Below are positions 1 to 6,471 of a stretch of 6,967 bases of DNA, piece by piece. The stretch comes from Deltaproteobacteria bacterium (lineage in GTDB: Bacteria > Desulfobacterota > Desulfobulbia > Desulfobulbales > VMSU01), in NCBI GenBank assembly GCA_024274995.1, contig JAJSAA010000228.1, positions 1-6,967 of the forward strand, given 5' to 3'. The number at the start of each line of letters is the position of its first letter. Position 1 is the first letter of the stretch. The position numbers and the translations under genes are program-made. A model generated the notes under the pieces. The model saw only the letters and a list, made by a program, of their open reading frames with translations. It did no database searches and had not been told where the DNA came from.

Positions 1-981
1 CTTAAAATAATTCATCAGGCCGGTAATCGGTGAACAGAGGGTGAGAAAGAGATTGGTGGGTTTGATGGTATTACCGGCGTTAACCCCCACCGGCCCTTTA
101 GTACCAAGTACGGTAATCTGAAAGGCGGCCGTGAACAAACCACCGGCGGCTCCCATAATCACAAAGAGTATACCAATAATAAAGGCCCCGCCAAAGACCG
201 TAAACGGACTCATATAAACGTTGGCGGTCTTAAAGAAAAAACCAGATTGTTTGATTTTGAAGGTATCCACCTTTTGACCGTTAACATAAACCGCCATCAT
301 GGTATCAGGGGCCAGATTTTTATAGGGAGCCATGGCAATCGAGAACTTCCCCGTCGCCTTATCAAGAGTCAGAGAAACTCCCTTGTTCCAGGCCTCCGGC
401 TGCTGGCTGTAGCCGGTCATAATCATGCGGGCATTACCGCCGCCCAGGGGCTTTTCTTTGGAGACAGTATTTATGCCGAATTTCTTCTCATGGGTAAAGG
501 CCAGGAATTTCCATTGAGCCGCCGAATTAATCGGGCCAAGCAAGCCCTTTATCTGCGGGTTAATATCGGCCCATTTTAAAATTTTATTGACCTTGACCTT
601 ATACTTAAAGGGCGGGAAGGCAAATATGCCGTCTGTCTGCCCCTTCCAGACCGCTTTGGGGGTCGCCAATGAATCAGGAACATTGGTAATTATATAATAA
701 TTTGGCGGAATGACGGTATCACCAAAGGCGTTCTTACCATTTTTGCCGTTGAGCAGCCTCTTCTTCTCCTTGGGGCCAAGGGCAGCGCTGGCGCTGAACA
801 TCTTGGCAGAGCTGATTACAACATAGAGGTTACTGTTAGGGGCTATCTTGCCCGTCACACTAATTGTGCCGCCAGCAGTGATTGTTTTAGATCCTAATTT
901 TGCCTCCATTGCCTGCGCCCCGGAATAGGCAAAAAGCAGGCAAGCGATTATTAGACCACAGACCATCGAAATTCGTCTCAT
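1..981 (-). CDS. TauE/SafE-family membrane transporter with exported N-terminal domain (3' end cut by window edge)
   Basis: The frame runs from ATG at 981 to base 1 without a stop, giving 327 visible codons; the C-terminus lies outside the window. A strong AGGAG (993-989) sits 7 bases before the ATG, which fixes the start. Residues 1-24 form a signal peptide (basic MRR, hydrophobic core, AQA before the probable cut). Residues 25 to about 255 look like a soluble, probably periplasmic domain rich in Lys and Gly and without cysteine. A long hydrophobic stretch at about 259-293 (FGGAFIIGILFVIMGAAGG) leads into GTKGPVGVNAGNTIKPTN and a second apolar segment, resembling the first repeat of TauE/SafE (DUF81) transporters of sulfate reducers. 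That family exports sulfite, sulfoacetate or related organosulfur anions; the substrate here is unknown. Family assignment is from recognition of the membrane part only; the N-terminal domain is not one I recognise. Confidence 0.72.
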   Translation of the reverse strand, partial: MRRISMVCGLIIACLLFAYSGAQAMEAKLGSKTITAGGTISVTGKIAPNSNLYVVISSAKMFSASAALGPKEKKRLLNGKNGKNAFGDTVIPPNYYIITNVPDSLATPKAVWKGQTDGIFAFPPFKYKVKVNKILKWADINPQIKGLLGPINSAAQWKFLAFTHEKKFGINTVSKEKPLGGGNARMIMTGYSQQPEAWNKGVSLTLDKATGKFSIAMAPYKNLAPDTMMAVYVNGQKVDTFKIKQSGFFFKTANVYMSPFTVFGGAFIIGILFVIMGAAGGLFTAAFQITVLGTKGPVGVNAGNTIKPTNLFLTLCSPITGLMNYFK

Positions 982-1006
982 ATCATATCTCCTCTTATTT
1001 CCTCTA

Positions 1007-1036
1007 ATTAATGCTCTTGTTTTAGTAACTGTTCAA
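1007..1036 (-). promoter_or_regulatory. Candidate sigma-70 promoter for the TauE/SafE-like gene
   Basis: Read on the minus strand, TTGAAC (1036-1031) and ATTAAT (1012-1007) are 18 bases apart, each matching 4 of 6 consensus positions. Transcription would begin near base 1000 and give a leader of about 20 bases carrying the AGGAG site. The match is moderate, so the gene could instead be read through from the signalling operon upstream. Confidence 0.3.
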
Positions 1037-1041
1037 CTGTT
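1027..1041. repeat. Tandem 7-bp repeat AACTGTT-C-AACTGTT, possible operator
   Basis: Two identical AACTGTT units (1027-1033 and 1035-1041) are separated by one base. Each unit is itself a near-palindrome (AAC-N-GTT). The pair covers the proposed -35 hexamer of the TauE/SafE-like gene, a position where a bound regulator would block or recruit polymerase. That it is an operator is inference from position and symmetry. Confidence 0.3.
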
Positions 1042-1137
1042 ACAGCACCCCTCCCCTCTGGTAATAAACGTATTTTTTCCTGTAGCACCTCCTTTAACCC
1101 GGACTGATCCGCGGCTGAAGTTACGGTTACGAGTTGA

Positions 1138-1170
1138 GGGTAATTTGCAGCCCCCGCTGAATAGTTACCC
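1138..1170 (-). other. Stem-loop just after the GAF-GAF-PAS-HisKA gene
   Basis: GGGTAA (1138-1143) pairs with TTACCC (1165-1170), and inside it CAGC (1148-1151) pairs with GCTG (1156-1159) around a four-base loop. It begins 5 bases after the kinase-like gene's stop codon. There is no T tract on the far side in either orientation, so it is not a classic intrinsic terminator. It may stabilise the 3' end of the signalling mRNA or separate it from the downstream transporter gene. Confidence 0.35.
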
Positions 1171-1175
1171 AAAAA

Positions 1176-2843
1176 TTAATCTGTCATCTCCACAATTTTA
1201 GCCCCGCCTATGTAATCACGGCTCTTAAAGCCGGTCATGCGGGTCATCTTGCGGGTAAGGGCCTTGATTGCTTTAAGATTACGAATAATGGTTGCCATGT
1301 TTTCTGAATCCTCACCGCCCAGATCTTCTTCTAGCAACTGCGCCGTGCCCAGGGCAGCAAAAAGCGGCGAATTAATCTCGTGGGCCGCGGTTCCGGCCAT
1401 TTCGACCACCCCCTGTAACTTAACCAGCTCCATTTTCTCCTCCTCATGACGCTGCTGGTTGGTAATATCACGGACAATTTCGATGACAAATTCCACCCGC
1501 CCATCCTTATCAAACATGGGAGAAGCGCTTCTCTCAAACCAATGCCTTCCATCAGCAAGGCTTACCTCATGCACATAAACCGCGTTTGTCCCAGTCGCCA
1601 GAGCCTGTTCAACAGGGCAAAGCCCCCCAGCACCATCGGCGGGACAGAGGTCACTGTATTCCATCCCCAAAACCTCATTTTCCGGCTTGCCAAGCTGTTC
1701 CAGAACGATACGATTAGCCAAAACTATGTTTTTATGACGATCAACCACCAGAAGCTGCGGCCGGATACAATCTAAAATATCACTTAAAAAACGCTCGTTC
1801 TCCTCAAGCTGATTGAACAGTAAATTCATTTTTTGATAGTTTCTGGCATTCTGGATGGCCGTGCCCCCGGCTTCGGAGACAGTTACGGCAAAATTAACCT
1901 CGGAGCTGGTAAAACAATGAAATTCATCCGAGAGAATCCGCAGAACGCCGATCACCTCATCCCCCACCTTAACTGGCACCGCCAACAGAGATTTAATTCC
2001 CTCTTCCACTATATGCCGTTTATTGCCAATCCGTTCATCAGCGGCCACGTCATAAACAGCCAGAGGCTCCTCCGGCAGGACAAGCAGATTATCTTCCGTC
2101 TCAATATGAACCTGAGCAAGATAGCCCGCGCTTAATCCATAGGCGGCAACCAGCTCCAGGTGATTACTCCGAGAAGACAGCAGACTGATAGTACAGGCTT
2201 TGGCGCCAATGGATTGCGAGACCCGTTCAACAAAGGTGCGCAACACGGTGTCTAAATCAAGGGTTGAGTGGACAAGCCGGGTCAAGGCCTGAACTTCTTT
2301 CATGAAATCGACCTGGTTCTCCATAGCCTTGAACATCCGGGCATTGGAGATGGCAATACCCACCTGTTCCGCCAAGGACATGGCAAAGGAAATCTCATCA
2401 TCGGTGAATAAACGGTGACTCTTGGTTAAGAGACGCATAATGCCAATGATCGAATCCTGAAAAAGGATGGGCAGACTTAAGATACTCTTTATGCCCTCGC
2501 GGCAAACCGCCTCATTGCCATGATAACTGGGATTTTTGTCAATATCGTTCTTGGCGACAGGGTAACCAGCCTTGATCATCTCCATAGTCTCGTCGGTATC
2601 AATGGCCTGGCGGGACAGATATTCAAGGGACAGCCCGTGGGCCGCGCCCATGACAAAGGTCTGGGTTGAAGAGTCTAATAAACGAATGGTACAGGCATCC
2701 ACTTCGAGGAGACCGGGCAGTGTGCTGACAATGGTGTCCATCACCTGCTGATGATCAAGCACCATGGAGACCAGCTTCGTCACCTTCTGAAAGACCTTCA
2801 GAAACTGCCGTTCTCTACTCTGCGTGGCTGTTATTTCAGGCAT
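1176..2843 (-). CDS. GAF-GAF-PAS-HisKA signalling protein lacking an ATPase domain
   Basis: A soluble 555-residue protein with no signal peptide or membrane segment. Two GAF domains (about 29-168 and 194-335) are recognisable as an internal duplication: both carry EGIKS (116 and 281), an IG..R core, an FT..E turn and end in NAR (167 and 332), 165 residues apart. A PAS domain follows (about 350-462) with Cys400 and Cys409, then a HisKA helix pair (about 474-540) with the H-box AGTAAHEINSP and His488 as phosphoacceptor. The protein stops about 65 residues after His488. No N, G1, F or G2 box is present, so it cannot bind ATP like a normal histidine kinase. The start follows the receiver gene by 6 bases, with GGGTG near the receiver stop as ribosome site, implying coupled translation. 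It may sense cytoplasmic ligand or redox state and exchange phosphate with the neighbouring receiver; this is inference. Confidence 0.88.
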   Translation of the reverse strand: MPEITATQSRERQFLKVFQKVTKLVSMVLDHQQVMDTIVSTLPGLLEVDACTIRLLDSSTQTFVMGAAHGLSLEYLSRQAIDTDETMEMIKAGYPVAKNDIDKNPSYHGNEAVCREGIKSILSLPILFQDSIIGIMRLLTKSHRLFTDDEISFAMSLAEQVGIAISNARMFKAMENQVDFMKEVQALTRLVHSTLDLDTVLRTFVERVSQSIGAKACTISLLSSRSNHLELVAAYGLSAGYLAQVHIETEDNLLVLPEEPLAVYDVAADERIGNKRHIVEEGIKSLLAVPVKVGDEVIGVLRILSDEFHCFTSSEVNFAVTVSEAGGTAIQNARNYQKMNLLFNQLEENERFLSDILDCIRPQLLVVDRHKNIVLANRIVLEQLGKPENEVLGMEYSDLCPADGAGGLCPVEQALATGTNAVYVHEVSLADGRHWFERSASPMFDKDGRVEFVIEIVRDITNQQRHEEEKMELVKLQGVVEMAGTAAHEINSPLFAALGTAQLLEEDLGGEDSENMATIIRNLKAIKALTRKMTRMTGFKSRDYIGGAKIVEMTD

Positions 2844-2849
2844 CGGTTT

Positions 2850-3218
2850 TCACCCTTTTACACCCTGCAGAACCAGCTCCACCTTTGTCTCCAGCTCATC
2901 GCGGTCAATGGGTTTAACGCAATACTCATCAGCACCTATACCCATGGCCTCCCGTGCCGTTTCAATGGTGGGATAGCCGGTGAGCATGATGGCATGCATG
3001 GACGGCTGGATCTCCTTGAGCATAGCCAGCACCTCAATGCCGCTTATTTTCTTAAGCTTTATATCCAAAATCGCCAAATCAATCTTATGCCCCCTGGCAA
3101 AATCAATGGCCTCATCTTCCTCGGTAAAGGTCTGGACATTATGCCCCTTTTTAGTCAGAATTTTACCGATAAGTATAGTCGCATCCAAGACATCATCCAG
3201 GGCTATTATTTCGGCCAT
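2850..3218 (-). CDS. Single-domain response regulator (receiver only)
   Basis: A 122-residue CheY-like receiver and nothing else. All the family's key residues are in place: acidic pair Asp8-Asp9, phosphoacceptor Asp52 in AILDIKL, Thr80 in MLTGYP, switch aromatic Tyr99 and Lys102 in the VKPID motif. There is no DNA-binding, GGDEF or other output domain, so it must act by protein contact or as a phosphate carrier. Its start lies inside the 3' end of the upstream kinase gene (13-bp overlap) with a strong GGGAGGTG ribosome site also inside that gene, and it is followed 6 bases later by the ATPase-less HisKA protein. Flanking by a full kinase and a HisKA-only protein suggests it is the shared phosphate acceptor of both. 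Confidence 0.93.
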   Translation of the reverse strand: MAEIIALDDVLDATILIGKILTKKGHNVQTFTEEDEAIDFARGHKIDLAILDIKLKKISGIEVLAMLKEIQPSMHAIMLTGYPTIETAREAMGIGADEYCVKPIDRDELETKVELVLQGVKG

Positions 3219-4816
3219 GATTTCACCTCCCTTAATAGTTTAGCGTCCTTACGGGCTGTAGAGGCCTCCGCCTCTTCCGCGCAGGGCAGGACAATGGTAA
3301 ATGCCGTACCCTGGACTTTTTTGCCGGTATTCTGATCCAGAACCGGGCTCTCAACTTCTATAATACCCCCATGATTTTTAATTATCCCGTAAGAGACTGA
3401 CAAACCAAGTCCTGTCCCCTTGCCCACCGGTTTGGTGGTAAAAAAGGGCTCAAACATTTTTGCCTTTACCTCTTCCGAAATCCCCTGGCCGGTATCACGC
3501 AAGCAGGCAATAACATGCCTGTTTTTGCCGTCGTAATGAGTGGTAATAAAAATGTCACCGCCACCATACCCTTCCATGGCGTGACCGGCATTATTCAACA
3601 GGTTGACAAATACCTGGCGTAATTTCTCGGCATCTCCAACAATCTCCGGCAGATTCTCGGCCAGATCTACATGAATCTTAATATGATCCAGATTAATATT
3701 ATGCTCGGTGACGGCTATAACGTCACGCAGCACGTCATTAAGGTTAATATTTGTCCGAATTCCACCTGACTGCCGGGAAAATTTAAGCAGGTCAGCAACA
3801 ATCTTACGACTGGCCCTGGTCTGCCGTTCTATGACACTCAGGTTCTCGTATGCTTCGGAGTCCGTGGCAAAATCATCCTTCATCAGCTGGGTGTATCCCA
3901 GAATAATCCCCAGCGGGGTATTAATCTCATGGGCAACACCAGCTGCCATCTGCCCCACCGAAACCATTTTCTCGCTGGCAACCAGTTGTTCCATCATGGT
4001 CTTTACCCTGGTTAAATCCTTGGCAATACCCTCACAGCCCACGATGCAGTGATCGTCGTTATATATGGCAGTAGCTGAGATGAGGACATAGATAATAGAA
4101 CCGTCTTTTTTCTGGAACTCCGCCTCAAAGTCCTTGATATAGCCGTCATCATCCAGCATCTCGTAATAGCTGAAAACGTCATCCTCATTATGAAAAATCT
4201 GATATAGATTCAGATGCGGTTCCTTATCCCCGCCGTAACCTAGCATCTCAAGACCAGACTCATTAATCTCCAGTAAATTATTGGCAGTATCTCCAAAAAA
4301 GATCATGTCTTTGGAATTAGAGAACAAATGGCGAAATTTCTTTTCCGATTTTGACAGTTCAAAGGTGCGTTCCTCCACCTTATCTTCAAGATGCAGATTA
4401 AGTTCCTGCAGCTCGGCCGCGGCTTTTCTGAGCTGCAAATTGGCATTCTTCAATTTAGAGGCCCTCTGTTCAACAGCTTCATAGGCCTGCACACTCTTAT
4501 TATAAAAAAGAGTCACCGCTGATACAGAAATCAGCAGCAGGGTATTTACTCCGCCGGAATAAGGGGCAATCCAGGCCCATATTTGATCATCACCCGCCAT
4601 TAAGAGAAACTGTTTGACAATATGCCCCACGGCCCTAGAGACGGAAAAAGCGGACAGAGCCATACAAAAATAGAAGAGGAAGCCCCATAAAAAATTATCT
4701 CGTTGCTGGCGAGAAAGAAGATAGGCGTAGCGCATGGCCAGGAAAGAAAAGACAATATCAGCCACGGAACCAGTCATATTAACAATATTCACCGGAAATA
4801 AGGGCAAGGCACTCAT
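3206..4816 (-). CDS. Membrane-bound PAS sensor histidine kinase
   Basis: A complete 536-residue kinase. The N-terminus has three probable membrane helices (about 13-35, 42-62, 89-105), with a short loop containing His65 and a WAWIAPYSGG stretch. A coiled-coil linker (about 107-160) leads into a PAS domain (about 158-270). The catalytic core is full: H-box with His296 (AAGVAHEINTPLG), N-box FVNLLNNAGHAM (Asn405/Asn409), G1 DTGQGI at 441-446, F-box FEPFFTTKP and G2 GKGTGLGLS at about 466-473. It should autophosphorylate at His296 and transfer to the receiver encoded directly downstream. Its ATG overlaps the stop of the small membrane protein gene (ATGA), with GGGGAGGG just upstream, so the two are co-translated. 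The little periplasmic sequence suggests sensing within the membrane or through the partner protein. The last 25 or so residues beyond the ATPase fold are charged and of no clear function. Confidence 0.93.
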   Translation of the reverse strand: MSALPLFPVNIVNMTGSVADIVFSFLAMRYAYLLSRQQRDNFLWGFLFYFCMALSAFSVSRAVGHIVKQFLLMAGDDQIWAWIAPYSGGVNTLLLISVSAVTLFYNKSVQAYEAVEQRASKLKNANLQLRKAAAELQELNLHLEDKVEERTFELSKSEKKFRHLFSNSKDMIFFGDTANNLLEINESGLEMLGYGGDKEPHLNLYQIFHNEDDVFSYYEMLDDDGYIKDFEAEFQKKDGSIIYVLISATAIYNDDHCIVGCEGIAKDLTRVKTMMEQLVASEKMVSVGQMAAGVAHEINTPLGIILGYTQLMKDDFATDSEAYENLSVIERQTRASRKIVADLLKFSRQSGGIRTNINLNDVLRDVIAVTEHNINLDHIKIHVDLAENLPEIVGDAEKLRQVFVNLLNNAGHAMEGYGGGDIFITTHYDGKNRHVIACLRDTGQGISEEVKAKMFEPFFTTKPVGKGTGLGLSVSYGIIKNHGGIIEVESPVLDQNTGKKVQGTAFTIVLPCAEEAEASTARKDAKLLREVKSWPK

Positions 4817-5313
4817 TTTCCCTCCCCACGCCCACCCTGCTTCCCCACACTTTTGTACAAAGCTTTAAGACCGGCAAACAGAAAAAACAAAGCGGGTACG
4901 GCTATGACATGATCAAATTTGGCGATATAGTAAACAATTTCCCGGGCACTTATAGGGCCAAGCAGCCGGGCATGGAAATACCCAAAAGCCGTGGATATAT
5001 TTTCCGTCCTGATGGATACCCCGGTGGCATGACCGGCAAAGGCCATAATATTCCAGATAATCATCAACACACAAAATACCTGCAAATACCGCCAACCCTT
5101 ACTGGTAAAAGAACTACGCCTTATATCCCACAGCAAATAGCCGAGAGCCATAATAAAGAGAATATGAGCCATTTGATGCACATAAAGACCTTCTGGAGCG
5201 CCGTGGGTCTGCAAAGCCCAGGCCTTATCCGGCCAGGCAAATAAAAAAACGGCGCAACACCAGAAACAGACCTTATACCAACGGTAATTCTTTTGTTTTA
5301 ATAATATTTTCAT
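4813..5313 (-). CDS. Small exported membrane protein with several histidines, probable sensory partner of the kinase
   Basis: A 166-residue protein. Residues 1-33 look like a signal peptide or first membrane helix (KAWA before a possible cut). Three further hydrophobic segments lie at about 46-64, 76-96 and 130-152, and the tail is basic and glycine-rich. Histidines sit at membrane edges: His46 and His50 in VHQMAH, His95 in AFAGH, His114 and His135 in KFDH. Similar proteins with an EGLYVHQMAH-type start next to sensor kinases in sulfate-reducing bacteria are familiar to me, but they have no assigned function. The gene ends in a 4-bp overlap with the kinase gene, the strongest hint that both work together. 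Binding of heme or a metal by the histidines is inference. No Shine-Dalgarno sequence precedes the ATG, and no other in-frame start is available before the hydrophobic core. Confidence 0.8.
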   Translation of the reverse strand: MKILLKQKNYRWYKVCFWCCAVFLFAWPDKAWALQTHGAPEGLYVHQMAHILFIMALGYLLWDIRRSSFTSKGWRYLQVFCVLMIIWNIMAFAGHATGVSIRTENISTAFGYFHARLLGPISAREIVYYIAKFDHVIAVPALFFLFAGLKALYKSVGKQGGRGEGK

Positions 5314-5367
5314 AAAGAAGCGGGAAATATTAATGTCTTATAATTTATGTCTGGCATAAAAGCATAT

Positions 5368-5396
5368 AGTATACCAAACTGGCACGTACTGCTTAA
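5368..5396 (-). promoter_or_regulatory. Extended -10 sigma-70 promoter of the signalling operon
   Basis: On the minus strand TATACT (5373-5368) matches 5 of 6 consensus bases and is preceded by TGG, an extended -10 element. A weak -35 (TTAAGC, 5396-5391) lies 17 bases upstream. Transcription would start near 5361, leaving a leader of about 47 bases before the first gene at 5313. This is the best promoter-like sequence in the spacer. Confidence 0.5.
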
Positions 5397-5657
5397 TTTA
5401 ATTATTTTACCCGTATATCCGGGCAGATACATAAACAATGGCAGCAATGAGCACAGCTGTTCCAGAGAGGAAAGATACATAATCAGCAACATACAAGACG
5501 CAATGAAACAAAAAAGTTGCAGCAGAAGGGGGAAAGACTCAAGAAGTTACGGGGGAAACAAGTATTTTTTTGGGGGGAGTATTAAAACGATACAGTGGAA
5601 ACGCGGATAAAACTATGAGCCAGATTAGCGCATGGTGCCCAACGGGCAAATTAAGTT

Positions 5658-5730
5658 TGTGGGTGCCAGAAACTATAACAGCCCAATACTACAGACTATT
5701 CCAGCAGAGAGTCAACGACTGGCACCCTCA
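5658..5730. repeat. Long-range inverted repeat GGGTGCCAG / CTGGCACCC
   Basis: Nine bases at 5661-5669 are the exact reverse complement of 5719-5727, with 49 bases between. Allowing one mismatch, the pairing extends two bases further out on each side. A related GGTGCCC lies at 5634-5640, next to a small TGCCC-AAC-GGGCA hairpin (5636-5648). It could be the closing stem of a structured RNA or a pair of protein-binding sites; no T tract follows on either strand. Confidence 0.45.
5686..5715 (-). promoter_or_regulatory. Second candidate sigma-70 promoter, inside the inverted repeat
   Basis: TTGACT (5715-5710, 5 of 6 consensus) and TAGTAT (5691-5686, 4 of 6) are 18 bases apart on the minus strand. 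Transcription would start near 5679 and give either a leader of about 365 bases for the signalling operon or a separate small RNA. The whole promoter lies between the arms of the 9-bp inverted repeat. Confidence 0.28.
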
Positions 5731-5748
5731 CCTAAAGCCTGATCGCTG

Positions 5749-5783
5749 ACGGCCCTCCGGCAAAGGAAGAATTAAAGGGCCGT
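5749..5783 (-). terminator. Hairpin after metV, possible weak transcript end
   Basis: An 8-bp perfect stem, ACGGCCCT (5749-5756) with AGGGCCGT (5776-5783), encloses a 19-base loop and starts about 20 bases after the metV stop. No U tract follows on the minus strand, so it is not a textbook intrinsic terminator; it could act with Rho or protect the mRNA end. Confidence 0.35.
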
Positions 5784-5802
5784 GGGAGCGGCCGCCGCAA
5801 AT

Positions 5803-6471
5803 TTATACGGTCAGATCATCACGTATACTTGTTCTGGGACCGCCATGTCCGGCAGTGCTCCAGTCTCGGATGGGGGCAATACTTAACAGCTCATCCTGGC
5901 GGTTTAAACGGCCTAAGCGGTCATGAATTTCCTGCCAGATACAGGGGACATCCTTGTTGATTTCACAATGGCCATCCACCGATCCACCGCAGGGGCCATT
6001 CATCAGGCTCTTGGCACAACGAGCTACAGGGCAGAGGCCGCCAGTGAGGTGAAGAACACAATTACCACAACCGGCACATTGCTCTGTCCATACTCCCTGC
6101 TCCATGGAACCGCCCATAAAGGTGGTATTCACCCCCGGATAGACTCTAACTATGGAGCGCAGATTGGCGATGAAATTAACTCCCACCCCGCAGGCCATGG
6201 ATAAAACAGCATCATATTGGCCGTCCCATTCGTCTAATTCATCAATATATTCCTTGTCGCATTGCCTGACCAGAGTACCGGTAACGGTTTGCAGCTTTTT
6301 ACCGGCCTTCTGACAGCCAAGACGTAAAAGTGAGGCAAGAATCTCAACCTCCCGTTCGCCGCCGGCTGAACAGACAGAGACACATCCGCGGCAGCCAAGA
6401 ACCAGCACCCGGTCAAAGTCCTTAACCATTTCGACGATTTCGGCAATGGGTTTACGTTTAGCGACAATCAT
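5803..6471 (-). CDS. metV: MetV-like methylenetetrahydrofolate reductase C-terminal domain protein
   Basis: A 222-residue soluble protein with 14 cysteines. The N-terminal half has VLVLGCRGCVSVC (Cys27, Cys30, Cys34), an AGGE motif and ACGVGVN (Cys94). The C-terminal half carries CAGCGNCVLH (Cys132, 135, 138), GGLCPVARCAKSLMNGPCGG (Cys147, 152, 161) and Cys169 and Cys177, then the family's DWST and GGPR signatures near the end. This matches the zinc/iron-sulfur MTHFR C-terminal family, named MetV in acetogens, where it forms a complex with MetF to reduce methylene-THF to methyl-THF in the Wood-Ljungdahl pathway. Its ATG overlaps the stop of the MvhD-like gene (ATGA) with GGGAGAGG upstream, so the products are made together. 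No metF follows; instead there is a long spacer. MetF may be upstream of the window or elsewhere. Confidence 0.9.
   Translation of the reverse strand: MIVAKRKPIAEIVEMVKDFDRVLVLGCRGCVSVCSAGGEREVEILASLLRLGCQKAGKKLQTVTGTLVRQCDKEYIDELDEWDGQYDAVLSMACGVGVNFIANLRSIVRVYPGVNTTFMGGSMEQGVWTEQCAGCGNCVLHLTGGLCPVARCAKSLMNGPCGGSVDGHCEINKDVPCIWQEIHDRLGRLNRQDELLSIAPIRDWSTAGHGGPRTSIRDDLTV

Larger units (their letters stand above)
5314..5802. other. Intergenic region of about 490 bp between metV and the signalling operon
   Basis: No convincing gene is present on either strand. Short open frames here lack ribosome sites and look like chance. The half near metV holds a hairpin, a 9-bp inverted repeat and a possible promoter; the half near the operon is AT-rich and contains the extended -10 promoter. 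The middle (about 5529-5576) has three runs of five or six G on the plus strand separated by AT-rich sequence. No tRNA, known riboswitch or CRISPR pattern was recognised. Confidence 0.6.

Noticed and set aside
247..579. Open frame on the plus strand
   Set aside because: It lies antisense within the TauE/SafE-like gene, has no ribosome site and no recognisable domain; a shadow frame.
2751..3335. Plus-strand open frame of 194 codons
   Set aside because: It runs antisense across the well-defined receiver gene and the ends of both kinase-type genes; its protein has no recognisable features.
4909..5244. Plus-strand open frame of 111 codons
   Set aside because: It is antisense to the small membrane protein gene, whose signal peptide, helices and coupling to the kinase are far better supported.
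5380..5394. Sigma-54-like TGGCACG...GC on the plus strand
   Set aside because: The spacing between GG and GC is 8 bases, not the required 10, and it points away from the operon towards the 3' end of metV.
5529..5576. Three runs of five to six G as a possible G-quadruplex
   Set aside because: Only three runs with long AT-rich gaps are present; a stable quadruplex normally needs four closely spaced runs.
5347..5610. Plus-strand open frame of 87 codons in the spacer
   Set aside because: No ribosome site precedes it, its composition is low-complexity and basic, and it runs opposite to all other genes.
5634..5730. Integron attC-like or tRNA-like element
   Set aside because: A GCCCAAC resembles one attC core, but no matching GTTRRRY partner lies at the other end, and no T-loop or acceptor pairing of a tRNA is present.
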